From the NCBI GenBank assembly GCA_964023205.1, contig OZ026848.1, forward strand, positions 29,189,912 to 29,253,911: DNA of 64,000 bases, in the 5' to 3' direction. The position numbers and the translations under genes are program-made. Of the stretch, positions 44,426 through 55,972 are shown in pieces; position 1 is the stretch's first letter; each line of letters starts with the position of its first letter. The notes below the pieces were generated by a model, which did not search any database, was not told the origin of the DNA, and saw only the letters and a program-made list of their open reading frames with translations. The stretch comes from Lutraria lutraria. Taxonomy: Eukaryota; Mollusca; Bivalvia; Venerida; Mactridae.

Positions 44426-45434
44426 AACATGATTAGCCCTAATTTCACATTATATCCATTGTGTCCAATATTGTGTATGGACCTGGGTTTTTGATTCAAG
44501 ACTACTTGGGGAATTACATTTTTAAAGACAAGGTCATTCAAGGGCATTTTTTAGCTGAAATTGCCATTATTATTGTTACAAAAAAAAGAATAACTTCACT
44601 TTTCTATGAAATATTATGTTGAAATAGATTTGAAATTTAATATCTTCCTCCTCCATTATGAAGTACCTGCAATAACTTCAATACCCATTGTTTCTTTTTT
44701 GAATTCATTAAGGCATTAGATAAATCATCTCAATATTATTTTTTTTCTGATGAAAAATCTATTATTATGAAATATTATCCCCAAATAAACAATCGCATGA
44801 AAAACATCATGATAAGAAGATAAAAAAATAATATATTCTAAGTGTTAATATTCAAGTGCTGTGAGTTTTGATATGCAAATGATTGTGGTAACATGGATAT
44901 CAAGATTTATTACTGTACCATTAATATCTTCAACTGTGAAGAGTAGATATTGAAAACGTTTGGCTGAAACTTTTAGAAAATTACATTGTAGTTCAGTTTA
45001 TATCATGTACCGTTAATACCTTCAGCTGTGAAGAGCAGATATTAAAAAAAAATTGACTGAAACTTTTTTTTTATAAAATTGTACATCATATATCATTCCT
45101 GTGTGAAGTAATGAATCATCTTAATAGTTCCTTTTTGTATGTTTCAAAAACCCATTAAATTTTCAAGACTTAATTGAAAAAAAAAATCTTGCTTGATTGA
45201 TAAATTTCAACAAAAAAATCTTTTGACATTTTACAGATAATAGAATTTTAAAGTTAATCTTGTCATTTAACACATATTCAAACTTCACATTTAACAGTCA
45301 ATGTGAAGCGTTAATACAAAATAAATGTGAATAAAGAACATGTGACCTTTTCCTTTATTGCAGATTTTGAATATACATCACTTTGAGAAGTTGATTTGAA
45401 AAATTCAGCTTTCTATGTGCATATTTTTACTCTG
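44426..45434. other. No gene; one diverged internal duplication
   Basis: TTAATATCTTCAACTGTGAA (44921) and TTAATACCTTCAGCTGTGAA (45013) begin two similar roughly 90-bp segments. The rest is A/T-run-rich. Confidence 0.5.
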
Positions 45435-45745
45435 TGGTTTAATGGCCAGTTTGACTGCTATGGTCTTTTCAGAGCCATCCCAGAGAGAGGGGAGATAAGA
45501 TACAGGAGAAGAACAGGGTATTTATATCCCTACTCTTGAATCTTTATTGTGCCTCGTTTCAAGTACTGATACACGCCTCACCCTATTTCCTGTGATTTTC
45601 TAGACACATTAATTGGCTCGGCAGTGAGATGGGGACACTGAAAAAGCATCCCTGAGAAATTCAAAAGGCAGAACCAAGATTGGCACCCATGACCTTTAGT
45701 TTAGTAGTCCAGGGGTTACTACTCAGCCATTGATCACTCCTGTGT
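45435..45745 (-). mobile_element. SINE-C copy, minus strand
   Basis: The reverse complement shows the tRNA-like head (near 45690-45745), CCCCATCTCACTGCCGAGCC, AAAATCACAGGAAATAGGGT, CCCTGTTCTTCTCCTGTATC and CTCTGGGATGGCTCTGAAAA. Confidence 0.75.
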
Positions 45746-46034
45746 GTGCATGATGCATCTACTTAATATTTAGAGCTATTTATTGAAAAAGACTTGTAAA
45801 AAAACATTGTGTGTTGATAAAATTGATGCACATTAAACTGTTTCCACAACATGTATGATCGATGCACATATTAATTTCTGTTTCCTAGCAACAATATAAT
45901 TTTGTGAAATTCTGGATTTTTTATTATTAACTTACAATATATTCCTGATCCATCTAAATTTTCATGGCAATCAAATTTGTAATTGTGAAACTACTTCAAG
46001 TTTCATGCTAGTGGAATGAATAGTCTAAGATTGT

Positions 46035-46275
46035 TATTTTTGCCCCTCTTCAAAGAAGCGGGATTGTATTTACTAAGTAAGGAGGTTGATCATTACATTT
46101 AAATGTCTGATCAAGTTTGAGGTCAAAGGTCAAGGTCACAATGACCTACAAAGACCTTCAACACAAAAACTTCATCCTCAAATAACTAGAGAATGATTTG
46201 GCCTGTAGTCCAAGGACAAAAAGGTCAGAAAATATTTGTCCTCAAGGTCACAGTTTCCCTCAGTGTAAGAGCTTG
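46035..46275 (+). repeat. GGTCAAAGGTCAAGGTCACA family copy
   Basis: GCCCCTCTTCAAAGAAGCGG, GAGGTCAAAGGTCAAGGTCA and CATCCTCAAATAACTAGAGA parallel 2990-3345. Confidence 0.6.
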
Positions 46276-46787
46276 TCAGATCAATGATAGGAAATAACTA
46301 TCCAGTTAGTGTTTAGGGAGCATTGTGTTTGACAAAAACCATGTTGTTCAGAAATCTTAAAAGAAAATTTCAGTCCATACCTCTTGGAAATTCTGTGTGT
46401 AATTTTTATGTTCAAGACCAGATATCTATAGAATACCTGAGTTGCATCTCCGTATTTAAGAGGAATTAGTGTTAAATGTCAAAGTTTCTTGTTTTATTTC
46501 TCAGGATCAGATTAGACTGGAGGTGTTTGTCTCATTTTGTGTCAAAATGTAAACATCAAATAATGATAGTCTGATCTTGAATTAGGACCTTCTCTTGTGA
46601 CTTTGAATTTCATTTTGATTTAAGTTTGATGGGCATTTATTGGTGTGCATGTCTGTAGAATGTATTCTATTATTTGTTGTTGGTGACATTTTGGTACTGT
46701 TTTTGGGTTGAATTGACTGATTAAAAGTTATTCTAATTGCGTTTTGTAACAATCCATGGTTTCTTCCATATCTCAGTGCCCATCTGG
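46276..46787. other. No recognised feature
   Basis: AT-rich. A minus-strand frame at 46582-46824 runs into the SINE-A head and is not supported. Confidence 0.45.
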
Positions 46788-47050
46788 TTAGCTCGGTGGT
46801 TAAGAGCATTGGTCTACTGATCAAGAGGTTGTGAGTTCAAACCCCAGGCAAATTTGACTGAAGATGTTACATCCTATGTTAAATTGTCTTCCACCTCTGA
46901 ATTATGTGGGGTAGCTTAGCAGTAGCTTGTGGATAGAATGTGGTTTTATAAGTCTAAATGAAGTCCAGGAAAGCTGGTTAGGATAACTACCCTCCATGAT
47001 ATAACTGAAATAATGTCGTTAAATCCACTGAAAATAAATTAATTAATAAA
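46788..47050 (+). mobile_element. SINE-A copy, full length
   Basis: The tRNA-like head GCCCATCTGGTTAGCTCGGT, GGTTAAGAGCATTGGTCTAC, GTTGTGAGTTCAAACCCCAG has clear A- and B-box sequences. The body has GAAGATGTTACATCCTATGT, ATGTGGGGTAGC, GTCCAGGAAAGCTGGTTAGG and TGTCGTTAAATCCACTGAAA, with an (AATT)-rich tail. It is the best-preserved SINE of this family here. Confidence 0.85.
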
Positions 47051-48707
47051 CTTCCATATCTTGGGAAGGTACTAGTTCGGATCAAATTTGGAAAAAAACA
47101 CTAACATTTTGACACATGCAGAAACCAGGTGGTTAGTTTGTTTGACACAAAAACATCCAAACTTTATATGTTCTATAGAAAATGGTTGTATTATGTTATA
47201 GGGGACCAGTCGTAACTTTGGACCGTAACTATGATGAAATAATTACATATTTATTGAAAAATTGTATGATCAGACATACTGGCCGTTAAGTGGAACTTTA
47301 GCTGTATTTTAGATTTAGTATGGGTCTGTTTCTTGGTAGCTGTTATATGAGGTAGAAAATCCTCGCTATTACAGCTAGCTAGGTCCATTATACTCCTGCA
47401 TAATATCAAGTATACTTGTGTCCAGTGTCTTTCATCTATACTGTCATCAACAGTTTTAATCCCATCAAAATAATTCATCTGGTCAAATATTTTTTAATGA
47501 ATGAGATCTCAGTCGACCAAAGAACAGATAATTGCGTTTCCTGTGATATATTTTTTTAAAACGTTATTTTAGGTTTCTGATCAGGGTGACTGCACTATTA
47601 GTGCAGTTATAAGTAAGACATAGCATAATGTCTAAGGCATATTTGTACATGAATAAACCAAGCATAATAAAGTGGCGTTTTTAGTTTCTTTGAGTATGTA
47701 CATGTATAGGGAAATATTTAGTTCTTTGAAAAATTTTTTGTATTATCAGAATGGTCGTTAAGTGATACTGAAAAACATATTATATATGTTCAATCATAGA
47801 AAGTAATTGTTCAGGCTATAGAGGCTGTAGTTTCTTCCTGATCTGTATCAGTCCTGTAGGGAATGTTGTTGTTTTATCTAAGTCTAGGTCAAAGTTAACA
47901 TTAGGCCATATTGGGTCGAAAACATATCGCAGGAAAAATCACCGCTAAACCTTATTTATACTCATGATTCATGAAGCTTTGGTCCTTGGTTAGAAAACTT
48001 GAGATTTGTCTGTAAAACTCAATAATTATTTTCATTCTCAATCTATTTCATAATCTCATATTCAATTGCAACCTATTTTAGACAGTATAGACCAGTATGT
48101 TTTTTGTATGGAATGTTGAAAAAAAGCTCTCGAGGCAAAAGCTCCCCAGTCAATTTTTGATAGGAGCGGACATAAGTCAATTGGTCCAATACAAATTGAG
48201 ATGAAAAATGAGATTTGAGTTTGAGACCAATCTCAGTTTTTATTACCTTAGACTCAGGAGCAAGGGGGGATATAGTGATCACATTTTGACATAAGATCAT
48301 TATAACTTCAGAAGTATTCTCATAAATGTTTTAAGTTTCAGACCTTAGAGACTTAAATACATTCTTTTTCCGTCTGCTGTTGCTTTTAAGTTGGCGAGAT
48401 TATGTGCACACACTGAATACCAATCTGTCTCCACTTATTGTCTAAGTTACCTAATTGGCCATCATTTAATAGCTGTAAACTTAAACCAGCTGACAAGCTC
48501 TCAATTATCTGGCAAGAATTTTTTGTTGTCTGTTACAGTAACAGAAAGCTTGGCAAACTACACTAATTATCATTTACAAGTAATTTAGCTGGCAACTTTC
48601 ACTGAATATTTTGGACTATATTGACTGCATGTACCATAAAATCTTATTATTATGTCGGTTTTAATACCAAGTTGAAGAATAGATTAAATATTGAAATCCA
48701 GTCTAAG
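47051..48707. other. No recognised feature
   Basis: AT-rich; minus frames at 47251-47478 and 48073-48300 and a plus frame at 48391-48588 have no family or splice support. Confidence 0.45.
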
Positions 48708-48970
48708 GGCTGATCAATGGTCTGGTTATACATTGGACTACTGAATGAAAGGTTTTGGGTTCAAATCTCGGCCCCCGCCTTTCAAAGTTCTCCGGTATGC
48801 TTTTTGTGTGTCCCCATCCCAACTGCCTAGCCAAGTACTGTGTCTAGAAAATCACAGGAATGTGGAGAGGCTTGTATCGGTGTTTTACATCGGGCACGGT
48901 AAAGAACCAGGAAAGACTATTGAAGAGTAGGATTATAAATGTCCGGTTCCCCTGTATCCCCTCTCATGGC
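48708..48970 (+). mobile_element. SINE-C copy
   Basis: GGGCTGATCAATGGTCTGGT and TTTTGGGTTCAAATCTCGGC give a tRNA-like head with B box; then GTGTCCCCATCCCAACTGCC, AAAATCACAGGAATGTGGAG, AAGAACCAGGAAAGACTATT and CCGGTTCCCCTGTATCCCCT. The GGGCGGCTC end is replaced by another repeat at 48970. Confidence 0.8.
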
Positions 48971-49115
48971 CATAGGAACCAGGGGAAATTTTATTCATTT
49001 CTGCATTTAAGGTAATTAAAAGGGGCTAAATTGATACTTTCCTCCCTCTGAAGACAAAATCTAAAAATCCCCCCACCCCCCCGATCTCACATACCTTCCT
49101 ACAGGCCAAGTGCTG
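48971..49115 (+). repeat. Dispersed repeat with GGCCATAGGAACCAGGGG
   Basis: GGCCATAGGAACCAGGGG, CAAAATCTAAAAATCCCCCC and CTTCCTACAGGCC recur at 52675-52800. It directly abuts the SINE-C, which suggests nested insertion or transduction. Confidence 0.65.
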
Positions 49116-49595
49116 TTTTAGACAATTAAGTCTGTGAATCGACACAATGTATATCAAATCTTCGAGGTGTTATTTGAATGACAATATTAACACTAATGTC
49201 ATTGTTTCCCCTTGGGTTACTGACTACTTCCCGAACAATAGTAATGTAGTTAATAGCTGTGAATACTCTCCATAGACTCTTAAAATCTATAAAAAATATG
49301 AAATTTTACATTTAAGATGCTGCAATACTATTGCCTCTAAACATGGTTTGATCCAAATCATAGAACAAAATGCTAAAAGCTTCACAAATTTCTCATCATT
49401 AGTGCCATTGGTGTGGGTGTTGATATGATTTGTACCGATTTTATAGAGATTTTCTGTTAAAATATTCATGAAACGAAAGTGAATCTGATGGCTGCATACA
49501 CGAAAATGTGACAAAATTTCTAATAGCAAATGTACGATTTTAACATTTCAAGACTATATTTTAGATCTCTTGTGCTGCCCCCTAGGATTAAAATT
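49116..49595. other. No recognised feature
   Basis: AT-rich; a minus-strand frame at 49287-49529 is unsupported. Confidence 0.45.
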
Positions 49596-49865
49596 CACAA
49601 AACCTTGTTCTCCGCAAGTTACTAACTGCCAACTCCTCAATTTTAGTCTACTTCTATCAGCAGTTGAGGACAAATGGCATTAGACATCAGGACCAGCAAA
49701 ATCTAATTTTGACTTACTTGTCCATTTGCCAGAGGCGTTTTTCAACTTTTCCGTATGGTATTTATATAGTAAACTCTGAAAATTGTCACTTGTCTATACA
49801 GGCTGCGGGATAATTGATTTTGATGCCCTGGACATGATGTCCTCAACCAAATCATCATAACAAAT
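49596..49865 (+). repeat. Dispersed family with CTTGTTCTCCGCAAGTTACT
   Basis: The left module is shared with 26615 and 37621 (inverted); the right module GTCCTCAACCAAATCATCAT is shared with 26700. A more diverged copy occupies 50150-50290. Together they outline a family of roughly 100-250 bp. Confidence 0.6.
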
Positions 49866-50149
49866 CCTTAAGTCGATGTCATTGTTAATACAATTGCATC
49901 ATTAAAATCAGAATAGAATCATTATACTTCAGTTCTAGAAGATGTTAAGTCAGAATTATTGCTTCAAATTTAATAGATGGCATTTAAATGGCACCACTCC
50001 AAGAGAAGTCGATCTCAAACATGGTTTATAAGCCAAAATCAACAATAAACTTTCCTTGCTTTTATTGGGAGTCTTACCCATGTTTTCAACGGTCATTTAG
50101 GTATATATTGGCATAAAGTTAACTTATCAGTTCTCCTTGATGCTATACC

Positions 50150-50290
50150 TGTGCATGTACAAACCTTGTTCTATACAAGTAATACATTCTCACTTTCTCC
50201 CCTTCAGTCACTCATTTCAACTCTGGCATATGAATGGCCTTAGATGTAGTGTCTCCATCAAAATTGTCAAAGGAAGATGTGCAATGCTTG
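50150..50290 (+). repeat. Diverged copy of the CTTGTTCTCCGCAAGT family
   Basis: CAAACCTTGTTCTATACAAG, CTGGCATATGAATGGCCTTA and GATGTAGTGTCTCCATCAAA follow the order of the 26.6- and 49.6-kb copies with many differences. Confidence 0.4.
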
Positions 50291-50869
50291 AAATCAGAAA
50301 TCTGTCGACCTTACACTTATGTTTTGTGCTTAGCAGGCTGTTATGGTCTGAATTCAGGATCTATGGGAATGTATACTTTATCTAAAGGACAAAATTCTTG
50401 TCAGTTTTGGGGTTCCTGTGATCATTTCAAAACCAGTAAAGTTACGTATCTGTACTGTTACGTATCTGTATAATTATCATCTTAAAAGCAAGGCATGCAG
50501 CTTAATGATTCATAATGTCGACTTTTGATTGGTGCCATTTCTATTAATGTACGACTATAAACAAAAGAGATATTGCATTTTTTACTGTCCGGACAAGATT
50601 CTGGTCCCTAAGTGTGTAAAATAGCTTACAGTATTTTCATGTACTATAGAAAAACATTAAGCGCAATAAAACATTCAAAGATAATGCATATTACATTGAT
50701 GGTAGGACATACTTTATTCTGCTGCCAACATTAAATCACCAAAAACATTTAAAACCAGTCATTGATGTATGACATAAATAGTCTAGATCAACTTAAAACA
50801 TGTTATCAGCTATCAGATTGCTGGTTAAAGAATCAATTTGACTAAACCCTCTTGTACTTGATAGTTCTA

Positions 50870-51320
50870 GTTGATAATGTTGTTGTGGTTGTTAATGACT
50901 TGTTGTTGCTAGTGTGGTAATTGACTTTGATTTTGTTGTTGTCAGCTTTGTTGTTGTTGATAAAGTTCTTGCTGTTATTGTTGTTTATAAAGTTTTTGCT
51001 GTTATTGATAAATTTGGTGTTTGCAATATTTTTAAATTGTTATTATTTGATTTCTTGTTATTTTTTGTACAGTTTACATGATGCTTATAGTTGTCTATAT
51101 TACTGACTTTTGTGGTCATTTTGGTAGTTGTCAGTATTATAACAGTTGTTGTTGTCATAGTTATTGTTTCTGCAGTTATGCTTTTGTCAATGCTGTTGTA
51201 TTTTTGTGAAAATTCAATAATTGATGTACTTAATTGACAGGTTTTTTTTTTGTTACTGTCAGTGTTATTCTGTTGCTAGTGACAATGTAGTTGTTACTGC
51301 TGTTGTATAAATCATATTTG
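50870..51320 (+). repeat. GTT-rich cryptically simple region
   Basis: Scrambled GTTGTTGTT, TTGCTGTTATTG and TTGTTGTCA phrases dominate without a fixed period, so short leucine-rich frames arise here. Slippage is the likely origin. Confidence 0.75.
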
Positions 51321-52012
51321 TACTTAAATAACCAGATAGGAATGCATAATTCATTAAACATCTTTCATGATTTTCGTTATGAATCAGAATTTATTTTGTT
51401 TCTATGGTTTCATTAAGCGAGTAGATTCAGTTTCATAACTGGCAAATGATAAAAAGATAATAAAACATAATTATATTGTATTTAAAGTCAGATTAGCCAT
51501 ACAACTTTATGCTGCACTGAAGGATATGAATACTTACATGTTCTTAGCACTCTTAAAAGTTTTGATCTTCTTAAGTTTTATTCCTATAAAAGTTCTTGAA
51601 ATGCTAATTGCACCAGACTGATTGGGCGTTATTGTGCAAATTAATTGCTTCATAAATTGGCATATTGTCGAACATACGGTTGCAATGAATTACTGTTAAC
51701 ACAAAAATTACTTTATTATAATTATTGATATTTCTTTAAAATTTCTTGTATTCATTACTATGAAAATACTGACAGGTGTTGGGGGAGAGGGGGGTGCTAA
51801 ATAAATACTTCATTGTATTCAAATTTTTACTATACTGGAGTTCAATGTAACCATGTTTTACTGTATAATTATGCTATATAAATTGTGGTACACAAGCAAT
51901 TTAAGGGGTCAAGAAGGTATCTGGCATTAAATTTATTTAGTATTGTGTATTTAGACACAACTCATCCTTTAATACTGTTGCAATACCACAAATGGCTATA
52001 TAAGTTTTGTTG
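51321..52012. other. No recognised feature
   Basis: AT-rich; a G-rich patch GTTGGGGGAGAGGGGGGTGC lies at about 51778-51797. Confidence 0.5.
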
Positions 52013-52258
52013 AGAGGTCGAGTGGTTAAGGTCGCTGACTTCCAATCACTCTAACCTCTCACTGATAGAGGGTCATGGGTTCAAGTCCATCTACCGACCA
52101 TGTCTCTCAATGTGAGCAGAAGGCATTTGCTTATGGAGGATGGGAGTCTAGTACTGGTTCTTCCCAGGAATGATGGTTAGGTGAAGCTGTCTGCCTCATA
52201 TGACTGACTGAATGAAAACGGGTGTAAAACCCTTACAAACTAACTAACAAACAAAGAA
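52013..52258 (+). mobile_element. SINE-B copy, full length
   Basis: The head (GAGAGGTCGAGTGGTTAAGG, CACTGATAGAGGGTCATGGG, TTCAAGTCCATCTACCGACC) looks like a class II tRNA with a long variable arm. Then come ATGTCTCTCAATGTGAGCAG, GTCTAGTACTGGTTCTTCCC, AGCTGTCTGCCTCATATGAC and GGGTGTAAAACCC with an (ACTA)/(AAAC) tail. Confidence 0.8.
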
Positions 52259-52674
52259 GTTTTGTTTATTGTGCTGTTGGAAACTGAATGGTTGATGCTA
52301 AGAACTTGGGACTGTCAGGTTACTGGTAACACTATTGTTTCTCTTTCTGGCCTTGTCAATTTGAATGTTGTACTCCTTGCTCTGAGGGTGTTGGTACAAA
52401 TCCCATATTTGCACAGTCTACAAAAAGTTGTCACAAGTACTAGAAATTTCATTTTAATATGTTTTCCTTTTTGTACACTGTTTATACTTGTTGCTTTCTT
52501 TTAATTAAATGCGCGCTACTGGACGATTAGTTGTTGATGTGCCATTAAACAAGCACCCCCACTTGAGCGTAACCTAGGTAGCAGGGATAAAAAATGATAT
52601 TAGATACTGTTTTACAATCATTATCTATTAATAACAAAAAATCAAACCAAACTTGTTATCATTTAACTTAAGGG

Positions 52675-52805
52675 CCATAGGAACCAGGGGGCCAATAATT
52701 TGTACTGTAATGGTAATTTGAAGGGCTATAACTCCCCCCCCCAGTCCGACAAAATCTAAATTTAGCCCCCACAAATCTGAAAAGTGCTTCCTACAAGCCT
52801 GCATG
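52675..52805 (+). repeat. Dispersed repeat with GGCCATAGGAACCAGGGG
   Basis: Second copy of the 48971-49115 repeat, with GTCCGACAAAATCTAAATTT and GTGCTTCCTACAAGCCTG. Confidence 0.65.
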
Positions 52806-53160
52806 AACTTTGAAATGCCACTTTTTCAGAAAGTGACATTTTGAACATTTTATCACCTGTACATTATGTCAATACATTTTTACATTTCTCAAATTTCTAA
52901 AATGTTATTATTGTTTTCTTATAAAAACACTGTTCAGATTTTTTTGGCCAAAAAATTTAATGTTAAACATTAACTAGTGGGATAGAAAATGTTAGTGTTG
53001 TAAAAAGAAAATATTTTGTTTATTTTTCTGAAATACTTCCAAGTTTTATTACTTTAGATGGATATCAAATTGCTGCTACTCATTGTTGAACATGGCAATT
53101 TATTTATTTATATAAAATTTACAAAATAGATTTCAATCTGAGGATATTTTTTTGTGAAAT
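52806..53160. other. No recognised feature
   Basis: AT-rich intron-like sequence. Confidence 0.5.
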
Positions 53161-53164
53161 TAAA

Positions 53165-53215
53165 ATACAGTACAGCCTCACTTAGCAGTCACCTCCATGA
53201 TTAGACCGTGCCATA
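53165..53215. mobile_element. MITE-1 left-end fragment
   Basis: TACAGTACAGCCTCACTTAG followed by CAGTCACCTCCATGATTAGA matches the first 50 bp of MITE-1; the rest is missing. Confidence 0.45.
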
Positions 53216-53327
53216 TAAAAACCTATTATTCCGACTGGTTTTCAATATTAACCTATATAATTTAACTCTTTGGCAATGAGTCCACTGCAATATTAAGACA
53301 GATTCATTTAGATCCAAAGGTGGTAAG

Positions 53328-53455
53328 GCTGCGGTCATGGTCCAGGGGTTAGTGTACTGGTTTGGAAACTGGCGGTCCGGGTTTGATTCTTGGTCGCAGC
53401 AGATCATACCCTTCCATGAAGTTTGACTGTATTAATTGTCTTTAAGATGTAACTC
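53328..53455 (+). mobile_element. SINE-D head with well-paired tRNA-like acceptor
   Basis: The 73-base head 53328-53400 begins GCTGCGG and ends TCGCAGC, so the acceptor stem still pairs, and it carries a CGGGTTTGATTCTTG B box. Downstream GATCATACCCTTCCATGAAG matches the 61.9-kb copy. The 3' domain is truncated. Confidence 0.7.
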
Positions 53456-53844
53456 CCGACGTTATAATGAAGACATAACAGGAATGCTAAATGTTTGACC
53501 ATCAGGACCAGTCCCAGAATTCCATTGGTCAATGTTTGCTAAGAATCAGCCAATCAGAGGCTTGCATATTTAGACTTATATCTCTGTTTACAGTTGTTAT
53601 TACATGTTGTCAGTAGAGATTCAAAGATTCCAGAAGATATTTTAATGAAAACATTCTAGCATATTGATTGTCAATACATTTGATAAATAGATAAATTAAA
53701 AAAACAATTCAAGTGTTATTGAAGTTGTACTTCTCTATTACAAAAAAAAAGATTGTCAATACAGTGCTATATAATTAAATAGACATTCATACACATATTG
53801 CATATAATATGCAAACAAAAAGCAAGAGAGCAAGCAAGGAATTA

Positions 53845-53893
53845 AGCAAACAAGCAAACAAGCAAACAAACAAACAAACAAACAATAAAATAA
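53845..53893 (+). repeat. (CAAA)n/(CAAG)n microsatellite
   Basis: AAGCAAACAAGCAAACAAGC passes into CAAACAAACAAACAAACAAT. It could be a relic of a SINE tail. Confidence 0.85.
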
Positions 53894-54936
53894 AATAAAC
53901 CACATTCAAAATAGATAAAGAAATAGATTGGTTTTCAAATATAAAAAATTAAATCTACATTAATTATTGTTATTTATTTATATAGATTTATTCAGTTAAT
54001 TATATTCCCTTTTCTTACTTTTCGCAAAAATAAGTTTGATAGGGTAAGTAAAGGAGACTGCGAGTATATATCAAAGACATTAGATGTGTCCAATACATAT
54101 AGAAAAAGATATCAGTTGTAATAAACACTGTGTAACTAATGCACTTATTGGTTTTAGATCTGCGTATTGATAAATAGGGATTTAATAAGAAAATATCCAA
54201 CAGCTTTTATTGAGTTGTTTTAATAAACAAATTTTATATATTAAAACGACATCAATCTTTGATCAATCCAGGTAAACTCGGGCAAATTGAAACAGGAATG
54301 TTTATCTAAGCTCGACTCAGCGTTTTGAATGTATAGTGGTTTACGTTATTGGTCTACAGGTCTATGCCGTTTATTGTAGTAGAATTGGTATGGAGTTGAG
54401 CTTCTATTGGAAATCCCCATTGTTTGATCCAGATACATAGCATGGGAAAAATTTAACATTTGGAGTATTGTGAAAAGATATAAGTGCCGAGTTTCTATTA
54501 AAGGATGATTACGTAAATATTGGTTGTATTCAGGTGTGAAGTGGTTACTGCATTAAACTTCTTCGATAGTGATCTTAAAAAAATGTGTTAAAATTTTGAT
54601 AGCCTGGAAAATAATGCTGAATTTATTATTTATTTATAACTGTATATATACTAATGAAGCGTTATTTGATATAGAGCCGTTAGAAATTACATGAAATACA
54701 GTCAGTTATCGGAGGAAGTGAAGTTAATATAGCAGTCCTTATTATATTTATTTTTCTATTTTCAATGTGATGGAATTAATTAATAGTGAATCTTGTATAT
54801 AGATGTAATCTTTGAAGTTGGAATAATTATCTCATAAATTGAAGTAGTTCTACGATTGGTGTGAATGTGTTTCAGTGCAATCTTATGGACATATAAATAA
54901 AAATTATTTATTATATAGTTGCGTATAAAATTCAAA
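53894..54936 (+). promoter_or_regulatory. Presumed upstream region of the second coding exon
   Basis: No repeat of the families above intrudes, unlike most of the window. A palindromic TTACGTAA (54509-54516), the PAR-bZIP/C/EBP-type site, lies about 430 bp before the ATG. A TATAAATA (about 54892-54899) is 38 bp before the ATG. The transcription start cannot be fixed from sequence. Confidence 0.25.
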
Positions 54937-55134
54937 ATGGATTTTCTTGGATCTACTCTCAACAAGCTAAGACCACGGCGAAGGTCAGTTGGTACAATTA
55001 TACCGACCTTGCAAGTAATACCGGACGATGAACAGGTCCGGGAGTTTACTCCCGAGGACCCTGAAGATGAATCCAGACTGACGCTTGTACGTAAACAGCG
55101 CCAGCGTCGAGGTTCATGTCCGGCTAATCCTAAG
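54937..55134 (+). CDS. Probable first (or internal) coding exon, unknown protein
   Basis: The 66 codons start at an ATG in good context (TTCAAAATGG) with an in-frame TAG at 54916-54918. They end at AAG|GTAATA in phase 0. The frame is markedly richer in G+C and CpG codons (CGG, CGT, CCG) than its surroundings and free of repeats. The peptide has a basic patch near residues 11-16 (LRPRRRS), an acidic middle (residues 30-45, PDDEQ...PEDPEDE) and a second basic cluster RKQRQRRGSCP at residues 52-62. RRRS and RRGS fit the RRxS pattern of basophilic kinases such as PKA, which is inference. No domain or signal peptide is visible, as expected of a variable N-terminal exon. The frame is also open back to TTG 54919, directly after a TAG that could serve as an acceptor, but the preceding tract is poor in pyrimidines. 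I do not recognise the family. Confidence 0.7.
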
Positions 55135-55376
55135 GTAATAAATGATATGCTACCCAAAATCCATTTAAATCTTACAGTTAAGAACGTAGGTACAAAAGAT
55201 ATGTTTAGTAGATGTTTATTTAAAACTTTAAGTCTCTAATCACCTGATTTGATGTAAGACTTCTGTCAATTACTAGATTTAATCCAAAAATTCAACCTTG
55301 TTAAGCTTTTGAAAATCTCAAGCGAGATGGTTTAACATTATATCAATGCATTTTAACATTTCACCAATATTTTGAA
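55135..55376. other. Start of the presumed downstream intron
   Basis: The open frame continues to 55239 beyond the donor, but codon content turns AT-rich at 55135, which supports the splice site as the true exon end. Confidence 0.5.
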
Positions 55377-55567
55377 TACAGTCAAACCTGTGTTAGCAGC
55401 CATCTCCGAATAAAGGCCACCCTGTGAATAAAGGCCACCCTGTGAATAAAGACCATTCTTTACAAAACTGTCATTAGTTATTTAGAACAAAATGACCCCT
55501 GAATAAAGGCCACCTGTGATTAAAGGCCACATTTTGTCCATCCTGATGTTCACAGGTTTAACTGTAT
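55377..55567. mobile_element. MITE-1 copy with an internal 18-bp duplication
   Basis: Ends TACAGTCAAACCTGTGTTAG and GTTCACAGGTTTAACTGTA are well preserved. AATAAAGGCCACCCTGTG is present twice in perfect tandem (55409-55426 and 55427-55444); other copies have it once. Confidence 0.85.
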
Positions 55568-55972
55568 ATTAATTGTTCATGTACATCGTGTATTTTAGAC
55601 TTTTCTTCACCTGATTTTCTTTTGTAAAATTTTATAGAAATGCTTTAGAAGCATAAAATTAATGTATTAGATGTTTACTATTTTAAACTTCCGTGGAGAA
55701 GTCAATAGATCTTTTGAATATTTTAAATCTGTAGATATAAATATTCAGCAAATCGATCTTGGTTATTGTTGATTTTGTTTAATTATTCTTTTGTTAATTT
55801 TATCCCCCAATCTGACATCATAAATGGACAGTATTGTGTTGATATATACCATGTTTTTGGTTATAGAGACCTATTTAAATAGTCTGAATATGTATAGGAT
55901 TTGATATAGAAACTTATAAAATACTTATTCAGCATATCCATTGACTGCTTTATACATGATCAAAATTTTAAA
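55568..55972. other. No recognised feature
   Basis: AT-rich sequence between MITE-1 and the 36-bp array. Confidence 0.5.

Noticed and set aside
54780..55157. 125-codon frame on the minus strand
   Set aside because: It is the shadow of the + strand exon at 54937-55134, which has a better start, donor and codon use.
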